A stretch of DNA of 28,809 bases, taken from positions 1 to 28,809 of the forward strand of contig MPUH01000940.1 of the NCBI GenBank assembly GCA_001970955.1. Direction: 5' to 3'. Made by a program: the position numbers and the translations under genes. The notes beneath the pieces were generated by a model, which saw only the letters and a list, made by a program, of their open reading frames with translations, did not search any database and was not told the DNA's origin. Positions 1 through 10,029 of this stretch are shown here, piece after piece (position 1 is the stretch's first letter; each line of letters opens with the position of its first letter). This DNA comes from Stentor coeruleus. Taxonomy: Eukaryota; Ciliophora; Heterotrichea; Heterotrichida; Stentoridae.

Positions 1-282
1 TGATTTTAGTTTAATCAAATATTTCCATCACAAGACATTCATACTAACTTCATTAAAAATTCAACATATTATAAAAATATCCATTAAATGCATTTAAATC
101 TGTATGATATCTCAATTCTACCTTAATAATTTTCTATATATTTTTAACATCATTTTAAAAAACTAAAAAATACTTCTATCAATATATCCTGATATACACT
201 ACACATATTAAAAAAAATCAATAAATCAATCCACAACAGCATCCTTCAAAACTCTAAAATCGAAAAAAAATCTCCTAAAACC

Positions 283-1698
283 TTAAACTACCTTATTATT
301 ACTAAGTGCTTTCTTCAAAATTTCTCTCTTAGTCAGTCCTTTTGTTTCAAACAAATCAAGTGCTTCCCAGACAAAAAGCATAAAAGAAAGTCCACAAAAT
401 ATAAAAAGACATGAAGACATTCCTAAAAAGTTATTCAAAATAGGGAATAAAAATGACACTGTCACAACCGTTGAAAGGTTTATAGCAAGTCCAAAACTAA
501 TACATTTCTCATTCAATACCTCACCCATATAAGCCCAACATGTCGCTCCTAAACTAGGCATAAAAAAAGCAAAGTATAAAAACATTAAAGTTGCATTAAC
601 AGCAACACCACCATCAATAATCCCTGTAAAAAAGCCTAACAACAATAAATCAATTGTAATCAAAGCTTGGCCTAGGACCAAAATAGTTTTTCTTCCGAAT
701 TTTTTTAATAAAGGTATAGCCAAAAGCCCAAAAATAAGCAAAATCAAGCCAAGAATGACTGTAAAAACTCGAGCTATAAACTCACCTCCGCCCATGCTTT
801 TGAAAATTGAATTAGAATATAATAAAAGTGGAGTACTTCCTGATGTTTGTTGACCCATATTAAGTGCTATAGTAATCCTTAATATTTTTCTATAAGATTT
901 TGAACAGAATATATTTTTATAACTTGGTGTTGCTATAAGAATTAATGCTTCATTACTTGAATTAGTACTAGGATTTTCTTCAGATACCGGCATAAGTCTT
1001 TTCATTCCAATATCAACACCTGATTCAGAATAAACATATCGTAAAGATGCTCTAGCTTCATCTTCACGATTATGTTTTATAAGCCAAGAAGGAAATTCTG
1101 TTTTAAATACCTTAAGAAAATAGATAATTTGATAAAATGAGAAAAAAGCTGGACAGAAAATAATAAGCATCCATAAATAATTTGATGGGCTTGTATCAAG
1201 GTTTTCTAATGGGACAATTAAACCAAATAAAAATGCTACTAAAAATCCAAGGTTGCAAGCGGATTGGATTAAAGTCCCAACTTGTCCTGTCATATCATCA
1301 GGGGTTATTTCATTAATAAGTACTGCAGGAATTGTTATAAATACTCCACCTATTATCCCTGTAATAAATCTCCCTGCACCAAATGTATAATTAGAAGGAA
1401 TGATACTAATAAGACTTCCAACTATAAAAATGACATTTGATATAATGATTGTGAATCTGCCACCATATGCTGAAGATATACGTGTTCCTATAAGTGCTCC
1501 AAATAAAGCTCCGATAGGGTATAAAACTGCAAAAATAGATATCATAAGATATGAACCACCCCAACCAAGTGTCTCTCCTATGTTATCCATGCATGGATTT
1601 ATAGATGAAAAACCAAAACAGTAGATGAAACTTGATAAAGATATGTGGAGGGCTAGTTCCCATACTTTAGAGCGGAAGAAAAGCTCGTTTTGGTCCAT
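283..1698 (-). CDS. MFS sugar-porter family transporter
   Basis: A 471-residue polytopic membrane protein with about 12 hydrophobic segments, the usual size for a sugar porter of the major facilitator superfamily. Visible family marks are GRFT at residues 80-83 and GRKT at 335-338 (the two loop 2-3 / 8-9 type GRR/K motifs), GRFITG at 109-114, the stretch PSWLIKHNREDEA at 203-215 (equivalent to the PESPRWL...A loop after TM6), and GQQTSG at 282-287 (equivalent to QQxSG in TM7 that contacts sugar). It probably moves a hexose or similar solute across the plasma membrane or an internal membrane; the substrate cannot be read from the sequence. The start is the ATG preceded by an A-run on the minus strand; the stop is TAA. 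No introns are needed. It is the leftmost of four genes on the minus strand. Confidence 0.85.
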   Translation of the reverse strand: MDQNELFFRSKVWELALHISLSSFIYCFGFSSINPCMDNIGETLGWGGSYLMISIFAVLYPIGALFGALIGTRISSAYGGRFTIIISNVIFIVGSLISIIPSNYTFGAGRFITGIIGGVFITIPAVLINEITPDDMTGQVGTLIQSACNLGFLVAFLFGLIVPLENLDTSPSNYLWMLIIFCPAFFSFYQIIYFLKVFKTEFPSWLIKHNREDEARASLRYVYSESGVDIGMKRLMPVSEENPSTNSSNEALILIATPSYKNIFCSKSYRKILRITIALNMGQQTSGSTPLLLYSNSIFKSMGGGEFIARVFTVILGLILLIFGLLAIPLLKKFGRKTILVLGQALITIDLLLLGFFTGIIDGGVAVNATLMFLYFAFFMPSLGATCWAYMGEVLNEKCISFGLAINLSTVVTVSFLFPILNNFLGMSSCLFIFCGLSFMLFVWEALDLFETKGLTKREILKKALSNNKVV

Positions 1699-2008
1699 TT
1701 TTTAATTAGGTGAGAAAATGGTATGGAAAATAATGTTGAAGAAGATGCTTTTTGATTTTGATCTCATGGGGATATTTTCGATTACTTAAAAAAACATTTG
1801 TCTTTTTTTTATAGGCTTATTGGAGGCTGTTATCATTTTATGATGATCAACTTAGAATTTTATATCTCAAAGACAAATAAATATCTGATACTTAATATAG
1901 CTATAGAAACTCTTATCTCAAAAATTCTAACAAAAGCTTAACTGGATAATCTAATTTCCAAATCTCAAGCATAAACTCTTAAATACCTAAAAACCCTAAT
2001 TTTTTTCA
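1699..2008. other. Intergenic spacer between two minus-strand genes
   Basis: This 310-bp stretch holds no gene that I can support. The half next to the transporter start is G-rich on the plus strand and the half next to the channel stop is C-rich. This fits the general rule in this window for 5' and 3' flanks of minus-strand genes. Confidence 0.5.
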
Positions 2009-5000
2009 TTACTTAATCCTTTGAAGTATAATATCAAACTTTCTATTAAGTTCTTGCATCTCTTTACCCAAATCTGATATTTTATTATCAACCTCATGCA
2101 TTTTATTATCAATCTTAGCCTCCATAAAAGTCATCCTATTTTCAATCCTATCTTCAATTGTAACTAATTTGCTTTCAACACTACTAAAAGTTTCTTTAAT
2201 ATTTTTTGAAGTACTGTCCCATTTTTTATCCATAAAAAGAATCCTCCCTTCCCAGTTTTCTGAACTATCATCTTCATAAGAATTCGTACATGCATGAATA
2301 TATTTCTTCTTTCTATATGCTCTTTTCCAATACATCAATTTCTGAAATTCAAGGACAGTTTTAGCTTTTTCTTTATAATCTACACAAGCTTGTTCTAATT
2401 GAAATTTATCATAAGAATCTCCTAATATAGAAATAAGAAGGTTTAGCATTAAAATCACATTGATTATACTTGATATGAAAAATACTGCATAATTAAAACT
2501 GAAATCAGCCCCATTTGGTAGATCAGCATGATAATACCCGAAGTTTAAATCAAAGCTCTCAAGCCACAAGCTATCAAATGATGATTTTTCGCTTTTTATA
2601 TTAAAAATTGTATGAAAATACTAAAAAAACAACATAAAATTTTCGCTTCGAGATATAGTGAAAAGAAACCCAAACCCTAGAGTTGTATAGAAAAACACAA
2701 GGAGGAAATATTTTATACTTCCTAAGGATTGGATAATTAAATCAATATAAAAACGAGTTCCATCAAGTATACGGAAACCAGTAATACCTCTTATAAAAGT
2801 TAAAAGTCCAACAAACCATCTTAAATATATGTCTTTAAATCCTTGTGATTCCAAAATTATCCAAGCAAGAGTTACAGCAAATTTAGCTATATCTACATAA
2901 CTCCAATATTCATATAAATATCCTATAATATCACCACTCATTTTCATAACTTCAAATACAAATAATAAACTAATAATTATCAATAAAGGGATCATTAATC
3001 CTGTATACCATTCATCGAGACACATTAAAAGCATCACAAATAGTATATTAAAAAATAAAACTAGAGTATATAGAAAAAGATGAATTTCTAGATTCTTCCA
3101 TTGATATTGTATATAGAATTGGATAACCTTTTCTCTAAAGATCTGAATGTTATTTGAGGATATAAGACCTTTTAGTAAGGAAATGTTTTCTTGAGATCCA
3201 AGATCTGAAATTATAGGAAATGGTGTTGCCCATAGAGTTACAGGAATAGCAACTTTATTAGGATTTTCATCGATTTGGATAAACATTGATATTTTAGAAT
3301 ATGAACTGCAGCTGTCTTTTAGAATAGGGATATTTTTAGTGATTTTCGCTAATATTGTAGAACTTCGAATAAGAATCCCACGTAAGAACTGAGGAAGGTT
3401 TTTTGATGAGTTTTTTATTATCATGACAAAATCGCTTCGAATTGCGTATAAAGAATTTTGATACCTAAGATCTGATGATTTTTCATTTAATGTAATTAAA
3501 GATTCAAGTAAAATCTCAGTGCATTTTTGGAAACCTTTTACAATGCAGTAGTAAAAAGGGGATCTATTGAAAATATCAGCCCGGATATAAAAATAGTCGC
3601 TACGAGAAAATTTCTCAAGTTCAGTTTCTAGACCATTAAAACAAAAATAATGAAGAAGAGTATATTGAAATTGACTAATAGGAATTAATGCAGCTTCATA
3701 TGAGAGGTTAGAAAAATCATTTTTTTTTATTGAATCCACAGCATTGTAAAAAAGAATTTTATTCTCAAGATTATTATCAAATAAATTACTTGGGAAAAAG
3801 CAACTGTTTAGCCTGATGAATTTTTTATCAAGAAAGTCAATAATAAACTTATAAGCGAAATTGTCGCATAACACGCCAAATCTTTGGTCTTCAGTTTTCC
3901 AATAAAGCTGATAAGCATTATAAGTTTGAACAATTTCTTGAGTTTTTTTATTTTTTACAATAGGAATTTCTCTGTTAAAACCTAAAGATATTGTGTATTC
4001 CTGAGAATTTTCAGTACCAAAAACTAAGCTATCATTTAAAACCCCAAATGTTGCATTCATAGAATTGCTTATAGCATCAGTAATCGATACCAAAGGTTTA
4101 ATTTTTTCTATAAGTCTATCCTCTGAACAATGATCAACTGTATCATTTAGAATTGAAACTTTAGCAGAATCATCATTATTTTCTTTTATTGAATTAAAAT
4201 TCATCCAATTTCTAGGCTCAATTTTTTTATTTTTCATATCCCAAAACTTAACTTTTCTATCACCTCCACCTGATAAAATAACATCTCCTGTATAATTTAT
4301 ATACACTCGTAAAATTTTATCAGTATGGCCAATAAGCTTTTTTTCTTCTCTTTTTTCAATCAGATTCCATATTCTTACAATCTCATCAGAAGAACCGCTT
4401 ATTAAAAAACGCTCATCTCGACTAAGTGATATGCAGTCAATACTAGCGTTGGGGATAGAAAATACAATATCATCCCTTTTTTCAAGTATATTCCAAATTT
4501 TTAAGTCACCATTTTCTAAACTGTAAGCGATAAAATTCCCTGAGTAACCGTATATAACTTCAGATATTCGGGAATCTTCTTGTATTAAATGATATTGACT
4601 TTTATCTAAAATATTCCATAAACGCACTGTTTTATCAAAAGATCCACTAACTATAAAATCATCTAGAGGACTAAAAGATATGCTGTAAATATTATAAGTA
4701 TGGCCTTCAAACGAAGCGATTTCATTCTTTGTATTGAGATCAACAAGTTTTATAAACAAATTATAAGTCCCAACTGCTAAAATGCTATTTTTATGATTAA
4801 ACGCTAGGCTATGCACTGTGCCATAATCATGTTCTAGTTTATATAAAGTCTTCCTTTCTTTAAAATTCCATATTTTTATCTCTCCTTCGTTACTCACAGT
4901 TGCAATTAAAGTGCAATCATGACTAACTTCTAAACAAAAAATCCCATCTTCTTTTATAATTTCTTGAGAATTATCTTTAAGACTAGTAAAAATAATAGAA

Positions 5001-6982
5001 TCCCAACAAGAACTTACAACATAATCCCCATCTTGACTTGCCCCAAGTCCATTAATCAGCTGTCTATGTTTATCAATAATAACACCTTCCTTATATTTAC
5101 TGATATCCCAAATCTTAATACTTTCATCTTTTCCCCCACTAGCTAAAAATCTTCCATCATTACTAAAAACAACAGTATCAACTTCATCTATATGCCCTTC
5201 TAACATAAATTCCTCTCTTCTCTCTTTAAAATTCCAAACTTTAATAATATTGTCTCTTGAACCACTTGCAATAAAAGCCCCATCTTTAGTTACAGAAACC
5301 GTATTAATAAAATCTAAATGCCCATTAAGAGTAAAAAATTCGCTTTGTTCCCTAATATTCCACACTTTAACTGTATTATCTTCAGAACCACTTATAATAA
5401 AATTGTTATCTGTTGTTAAAGCTAATGATGTTATGCATTCCTTATGGCCAGACAATATAAATTCGCATTTTTTCTCACGAAAACTCCAACATTTTATTGA
5501 TTTATCCCAGGATCCTGTGAAGAAAAATGCATCATTTGATGTGACGACGATTGAGGATATGTTTGAAGTATGAGCTTCAATTGAGTATTCTAATTTTAAA
5601 CCTTTAGTGTTATAAAGTTTTATAGTACCATTATCTAAACCACATAGTAAAAGGTTTGAAGATTGATTAAATGATAAGGAATTTATAGATGAATCGTGAA
5701 CTTGTTCACTGTATAAGAATATTTTATTGTTTATATTCCATAATATCACGACACCATCATCAGAACCGCTGGCTAATATTTCATTATTTGAAGTTAATGA
5801 TAATGATACAACACAACTTTGATGGCCTGTGAGATGAGAATCTTTCATAGTTTTTAAGTCCCAAATTATGATTTCACAATCCCTGCTTCCGCTTATAAGA
5901 TAATTGTTATCACTAGTTACTTTTAGCGATGTTATATGGCTTTTATGTTCTGTAAGAGTATGTTCAGATCTCTGTTCATAAAGATTCCATAAAGAAACTT
6001 CTTTATCATCAGAACCTGTGATAAAAAAATTCGCATCTTGGCTAAAAGCTATTGAATTAGCAATTTTCCCTTTTTGTTTCAAGACAAGTTCTTTCTTCCT
6101 CATTTCAAGATTCCACACAATAACATAACTATTTTCATCAATACTTACTGCAAGTTTCCCATTAAAACTTACACTAAGTCCTATAATCTCATCTTTATGT
6201 CCATTCAAACAATACAATTCTTCAAGAGTTTTAGTACTCCAAACTTTAACAAGATAATCAGTACCTGCACTTATAACCAAATCATTATCAAAACAATATG
6301 CTACAGCTGAAACACCTGATGAATGACCTTCAAAAGTTGTATACTCAACTTTTGATCTAAGATTCCAGATTTTTACAGTACAATCCCATGATCCACTAGC
6401 TAAATAATCGCCATTAGGACTAAAAGATATTGATTTAACTTGACTATTATGACCTTCAAGAGTAAAATCTTTTTTATATGTATCAAAAGTGTATAGATTT
6501 ATAAAATTATCAGATGAAGCTGTTGCAAAATATTTCCCATCATATGAAAGTACAACACAATTCACATCATCTGAAAAATCATTTATTGTATGTAGTTCTT
6601 TAGCTTCAACTATGCTCCAAATCTTCACAGTTTTATCCCAAGATGCACTTAGAACATAGCGGTTATTTGATGTAATTGCTAATGAGACAACACGATTTTC
6701 ATGCTTTATAAGTTTACATACTTGATTTTGGCTTATTGAATTCCATAATATTATTAACCCATTTCCTAAACCTCCAGCGATCAAAGAGCAGTCTTGGCTG
6801 ATAGCAACAGAATAAACTTGGCCATCTGGCTCGGTGTTGGTTTTAAAAGAAAAACTTTTGTATTTAGAAAATTCTTTTTCAATCAGACTCTCATATGAAA
6901 AAATTGAAATTTCTTCTTGAGTTAATCTTGTTGAAACTGCGAGAATACTTGGTGGAGTTTTTGGGGTTATTTTGGATGCCAT
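2009..6982 (-). CDS. WD40-repeat / TRP-like ion channel fusion, with one in-frame TAG
   Basis: The N-terminal 930 or so residues carry about 21 WD40 units (ending VKIWNL, VKVWNI, IKVWNF, VRLWNI and the like), enough for three seven-bladed propellers. A linker follows, then about six membrane segments from residue ~1290 with a TRP/polycystin-like S4-S5 region (FIRGITGFRILDGTRF). The frame meets TAG at 2621-2623 but stays open in the same frame to TAA at 2009-2011. That downstream part supplies what the channel lacks: a pore-like stretch (LWLESFDLNFG), an S6-like helix (NVILMLNLLISILGDSYDKF) and a C-terminal coiled coil (residues encoded at about 2012-2200). I therefore treat both parts as one gene. 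The TAG could lie in a GT-AG intron of 30 nt (2592-2621), much longer than the 15-nt introns seen elsewhere here, or be a nonsense mutation or a read-through site. WD40-channel fusions are known in ciliates; ion and trigger are unknown. Confidence 0.8.
2592..2621 (-). other. Candidate 30-nt intron in the channel gene (uncertain)
   Basis: On the minus strand this is GTATTTTC...ATAAAAAG, with GT and AG ends, 30 nt and so a multiple of three. It begins with the G of the in-frame TAG, so its removal converts the stop to TAC (Tyr) and joins the transmembrane part to the pore part. No GT-AG pair of 15 or 16 nt around the TAG keeps the frame. Splicing at this length would be out of line with the two 15-nt introns in the window, so this is only one of several explanations. 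Confidence 0.3.
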
Positions 6983-7168
6983 TTTTATTTTGTCTCTTAG
7001 AGATAATAGTCTAATTTTCTGATTTAGGATGGGATGATGATTTAATTTTTATACAAAAATAGATTGTTTGGATTTTTTTTGAAGTTAGATTTATTTTATA
7101 TTTATTGATTATATGTTATAATAGAAAATATTTAGTTTTAATATATATACATGTTATTATATCAGAAT

Positions 7169-7615
7169 TTACTTTTTAGTTCTTTTTTCATTAAGTTTGC
7201 TCATTTTTAGTTTTTGCAAATAGTTTCTTCTGTCGATGTTTTTAACTATTTCTTCACGCAATTTATCTTCTTCTTGCCTTATTTGTTCTTCATGCATAAG
7301 TTTCAAGTTTGCTTCATAAGAGTTTAAGTTGGACAAGTTATTAGTAACTTGAGTTAGTTTTTCTTGAGCTTCTTCGTATTCGTTTTGCCAAAAAGCATAT
7401 GCAATTTCACATTCTTCTATTTGTTTTTCAACTTCAATTAATTGTTTTTCTTCTTCATCAAATTTCTGAGATGAGACTTCTTTTATTTGTTCTATAAGGG
7501 ATAACTCTTTTTGTTTTAAAAGATTAAAGTCTACAGGTTGCCTTTTGCATAAAGTTTCTTGTAAAGTTTCGATATTAGTAAGTAAAGCTGAAATTTCACT
7601 AAGATATAAAAACAT
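7169..7615 (-). CDS. Small coiled-coil protein of unknown function
   Basis: A 148-residue protein that is almost entirely charged heptad-like helix: many E, K, Q and L residues run from about residue 10 to 140 (for example EEEKQLIEVEKQIEECE), ending in the basic tail LNEKRTKK. There is no catalytic motif, no membrane segment and no signal peptide. The start is an ATG after an A-rich leader on the minus strand; the stop is TAA. Such proteins are common among ciliate basal-body, axonemal and cortical components, but nothing here fixes a role. It lies between the channel gene and the cyclic-nucleotide-binding gene with separate flanks, so co-transcription is not indicated. Confidence 0.6.
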   Translation of the reverse strand: MFLYLSEISALLTNIETLQETLCKRQPVDFNLLKQKELSLIEQIKEVSSQKFDEEEKQLIEVEKQIEECEIAYAFWQNEYEEAQEKLTQVTNNLSNLNSYEANLKLMHEEQIRQEEDKLREEIVKNIDRRNYLQKLKMSKLNEKRTKK

Positions 7616-8139
7616 ATTTTTTTAAGATATATTTGGAGGTAGATTTAAATCAAGTTTTTTTATGTTGAATATTTATATTAAAAGGAAGAGTAAGTTTTAG
7701 ATATTTAATTTGACAAAATAAGCGAGGATTACTTTTCTGTTTGATCCATTAAGAAAGAAAACAATTCCAGTTTTGCATCTTTCTTGTTTTCTATCAGGAC
7801 AAAAAGTAGTCCAAATAAAAAGTAAATTTTTTTTTCTTATATGACCTATTTTATATAACAATTTTCCGCTATTTTTGTTCTAAATAAATACATCAGCAAT
7901 ATCACACCTAGCAAAAAGCCTTAAAAAATCTTCACTCAAATCCATATTATCAGAAAACCCAAAACACAAACTCCACAAATGAACATAAAAATAATTTATC
8001 TTAATTTCCTATTTTCCTCAAAAACTTCTCAACCTTAATAATCCAAAATCTCAAACCAAACCTCATAAAACCAACCAAAAGACCTTTTCTCTAAATAATC
8101 TTATCGCAAAACACATATTATACAAAAAAATCTGCTAAT
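7616..8139. other. Intergenic region with one short open stretch on the minus strand
   Basis: A 524-bp gap. Its left part, next to the coiled-coil gene start, is G-rich on the plus strand. Its right part, next to the stop of the cyclic-nucleotide-binding gene, is clearly C-rich. An 82-codon minus-strand frame with one internal TAG lies at 7697-7945 and is listed separately. I see no RNA gene. Confidence 0.5.
7697..7945 (-). pseudogene. Possible small gene or remnant with an internal TAG
   Basis: On the minus strand an ATG at 7943-7945 opens a frame that meets TAG at 7880-7882 after 21 codons. It then stays open in the same frame for 60 more codons to TAA at 7697-7699. The second part reads like protein (LLYKIGHIRKKNLL, then FIWTTFCPDRKQERCKTG, then FFLNGSNRKVI). 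The spacing of W, two Cys and basic residues recalls FLYWCH-type zinc-binding modules, but only loosely, and I do not recognise the family. The segment GTATTTATTTAG just before the second part would be a GT-AG intron of only 12 nt, shorter than the 15-nt introns here. It could be a decayed gene, a real gene with an unusual intron, or a chance open frame in AT-rich DNA. Confidence 0.25.
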
Positions 8140-9168
8140 CTATCCTTTAGGTGATACCGAATTTAGCATATTAGAAAAAGAGAAACTCTTCAACATATTC
8201 CTCCCACTAATATACTCTGGCGTCCTAACGACCTGAGCTAAATTCCCCAAACTATATTTCGGGCTTCTCAAATTCTGTATTTTTCTCCTCAACAAACATG
8301 GGTTAGAAAAGTTCACAAGCCTATTCCTCACTGTATTTCTCTGAGTTATAAACTGTCTCATCGAATTAAAAAAACTGCTTGGGAAATAACTCCTCACATC
8401 CTGCAATTTAATTACAGCAATTTTTACTGACTCTGAACTAACAATAACATTATAGTATGAATTTCTGTTGTTAAATACAGTATCTTCACCAATCAAAGAA
8501 CCATTTTCGAGAATTGCTACAGTTTTTTTCACACCATTATTGTCGATTACCATTGAGCATTCACCTTCAAGAACTATCATCATACTATCAGCATAACATC
8601 CTGCTTTTAATAATAGATTTCCTCTACGGAAATTTTGGATTTTTAGTGAATAAGCAATTTTTTCCTTTTGCGTATCAGAAAATTGATCGATACAAGGTAT
8701 GTATTTTTCAACAACACTTTTTTTGGCTGTGAGTTCTGCTATGAATTCTTGGTACAAATATTTTTTAAAGGTTTTCGCGTCTAGTCTTAGAAGGTAGGTC
8801 ACACCTACTGATACTGCTGTTAGGCTACGGAATTTGTTTTTGAGTATTCCTCTTTCGCCTAGTGTTCCTTTAGTAAGCAATCGCTCAAATGTATTTATAC
8901 CATTATCGCCTTTAGTCAGTATTTTCAATGAGCCTGATAAGATTATGTATAAGCAATCGCTTGGATCACCTTTTTCAAAAACAACATCATTGTTTCGGTA
9001 TTTAATAACCTTGAGGCTGTTTATTATGTGAAACCGATATTGCTGGGATAGTTTATTGAATCGGGAATCATCTTCGACTAAACCTTGTAGGCATGTATCA
9101 AGTTCTTTGAGGTCCTCATAAGATTTGCTTTCTTTTGTATACAATTGTATTGTTCTCGCAAGATCCAT
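8140..9168 (-). CDS. Protein with two cyclic-nucleotide-binding domains (PKA/PKG regulatory-like)
   Basis: A 342-residue soluble protein with two tandem CNB domains, at about residues 50-135 and 160-258. Each has the beta-roll pattern (YRNNDVVFEKGDPSDCLYII in the first; LLKAGCYADSMMIVLEGE in the second). The phosphate-binding cassettes are off-consensus. The first is LGERGILKNKFRSLTAVS, with Gly104-Glu105 and Arg114, but R-S-L replaces the usual R-A-A. The second is LIGEDTVFNNRNSYYNVI, with Gly227-Glu228 but no Arg in the expected place. The N-terminus lacks a recognisable dimerisation/docking helix pair or an RRxS/A pseudosubstrate, so it is not a classical PKA regulatory subunit. The C-terminal ~80 residues are basic and Ser-rich. 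It may bind cAMP or cGMP through the first site only, or act as a scaffold. Stop TAG; ATG start. Confidence 0.8.
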   Translation of the reverse strand: MDLARTIQLYTKESKSYEDLKELDTCLQGLVEDDSRFNKLSQQYRFHIINSLKVIKYRNNDVVFEKGDPSDCLYIILSGSLKILTKGDNGINTFERLLTKGTLGERGILKNKFRSLTAVSVGVTYLLRLDAKTFKKYLYQEFIAELTAKKSVVEKYIPCIDQFSDTQKEKIAYSLKIQNFRRGNLLLKAGCYADSMMIVLEGECSMVIDNNGVKKTVAILENGSLIGEDTVFNNRNSYYNVIVSSESVKIAVIKLQDVRSYFPSSFFNSMRQFITQRNTVRNRLVNFSNPCLLRRKIQNLRSPKYSLGNLAQVVRTPEYISGRNMLKSFSFSNMLNSVSPKG

Positions 9169-9242
9169 TTGTTATTTATTAGCGGCAAGTCTTTATAAAA
9201 AAATATATTTTTACTTAGGTTTTGCCTTATTAGTATTAGTTA

Positions 9243-9277
9243 GGAATTATCGCTTGACTATTGTCCAGCCCTTGTTA
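9243..9277 (+). repeat. Dispersed short repeat, copy A
   Basis: This 35-bp sequence, beginning GGAATTATCGCTTGACTATT, recurs in inverted orientation at 24475-24510. After one 1-bp gap, 27 of the last 32 positions agree by eye. It lies in the spacer between the divergently oriented cyclic-nucleotide-binding gene and the GST relic, about 120 bp before the GST start. Its function is unknown. Confidence 0.4.
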
Positions 9278-9397
9278 AAGGTTTTACTTACAAATAAAAC
9301 AACTACAGTAAATATTTTATTTAAAATAATCATGCATCATAATAAATATCTATGATGATGTTATATTATATCATATATAAATTAATATCTTATAATC

Positions 9398-10029
9398 ATG
9401 GCTATAACTCTTCACTATTTCGATCTTTATGCATGAGGTGAAACCAGTAGAATAATTCTTTATTATCATGGTACTGAATTCACTGATCATCGTATATCAT
9501 TTGAAGAATGGCCTAAAATTCGTGACAGCGGTTTTTGTGAGTTTTATGAACTTCCAGATATGGAAATCGATAACCTTATGCTTGTCCAAAGTCACTGTCT
9601 AAATCGATATCTTTGTCAGAAATTTGGTTATGTTCCAAGTAATCACACAGATGAGTATTATTCATTATCAATATGCGACCTTAAATAAGATATTTATAGG
9701 CATTTCGCTAATCTGACCTTTTCAAAAAACTTAGAACAAATAGAAAAAGATATGCAGGAAAATGCAATGCCTTGGTGGCTACAGAAAATTGAAGCTAGAC
9801 TTGTTATGAATCAAGGAGGTAATGGGTGGTTTGTAGCAACCCAATAAGAGCTGACTTTGAAATCTTCCAACTCATATACGACTATCTTATTTGCAATGGA
9901 AAAGAAGCAAAATATGGCCATTTACTAGATACTAACTCTCCAAAGCTTAAAGCTTTTATTTCTCGGATGATACAATCATCACCAAGACTCACTAATTATT
10001 TATCCTCACGAACATTCTGTTTTTTCTAA
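9398..10029 (+). pseudogene. Glutathione S-transferase (sigma/mu-like) pseudogene
   Basis: From ATG at 9398 the conceptual protein follows a sigma-type GST from end to end. It has the N-terminal thioredoxin-like part with the catalytic Tyr7 (LHYFDLYA-stop-GETSRII), a central stretch matching the family (FEEWPKIRDSGFCEFYELPDMEI, in segments; LVQSHCLNRYLCQKFGY), and a C-terminal helical part (WWLQKIEARL; ADFEIFQLIYDYLI; LKAFISRMIQSSPRLTNYLSSR). It is broken by TGA at 9434-9436, where the family has Arg, by TAA at 9686-9688, and by a one-base frameshift near 9840-9847, where the expected G-N-x-L-T-I-A-D-F junction loses frame. No 15-nt GT-AG intron removes these. The rest is well conserved, so inactivation looks recent. 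Its final TAA at 10027-10029 directly abuts the stop of the convergent lipid kinase gene. Confidence 0.85.

Noticed and set aside
2621..2635. A 15-nt intron ending at the channel's TAG
   Set aside because: Fifteen nt back from the AG the sequence begins AT, not GT. The nearest GT gives only 13 nt and breaks the frame.
9243..9300. U2 snRNA, because of the start ATCGCTT
   Set aside because: The similarity ends after seven bases, and the GTAGTA branch-point-pairing region of U2 is absent.
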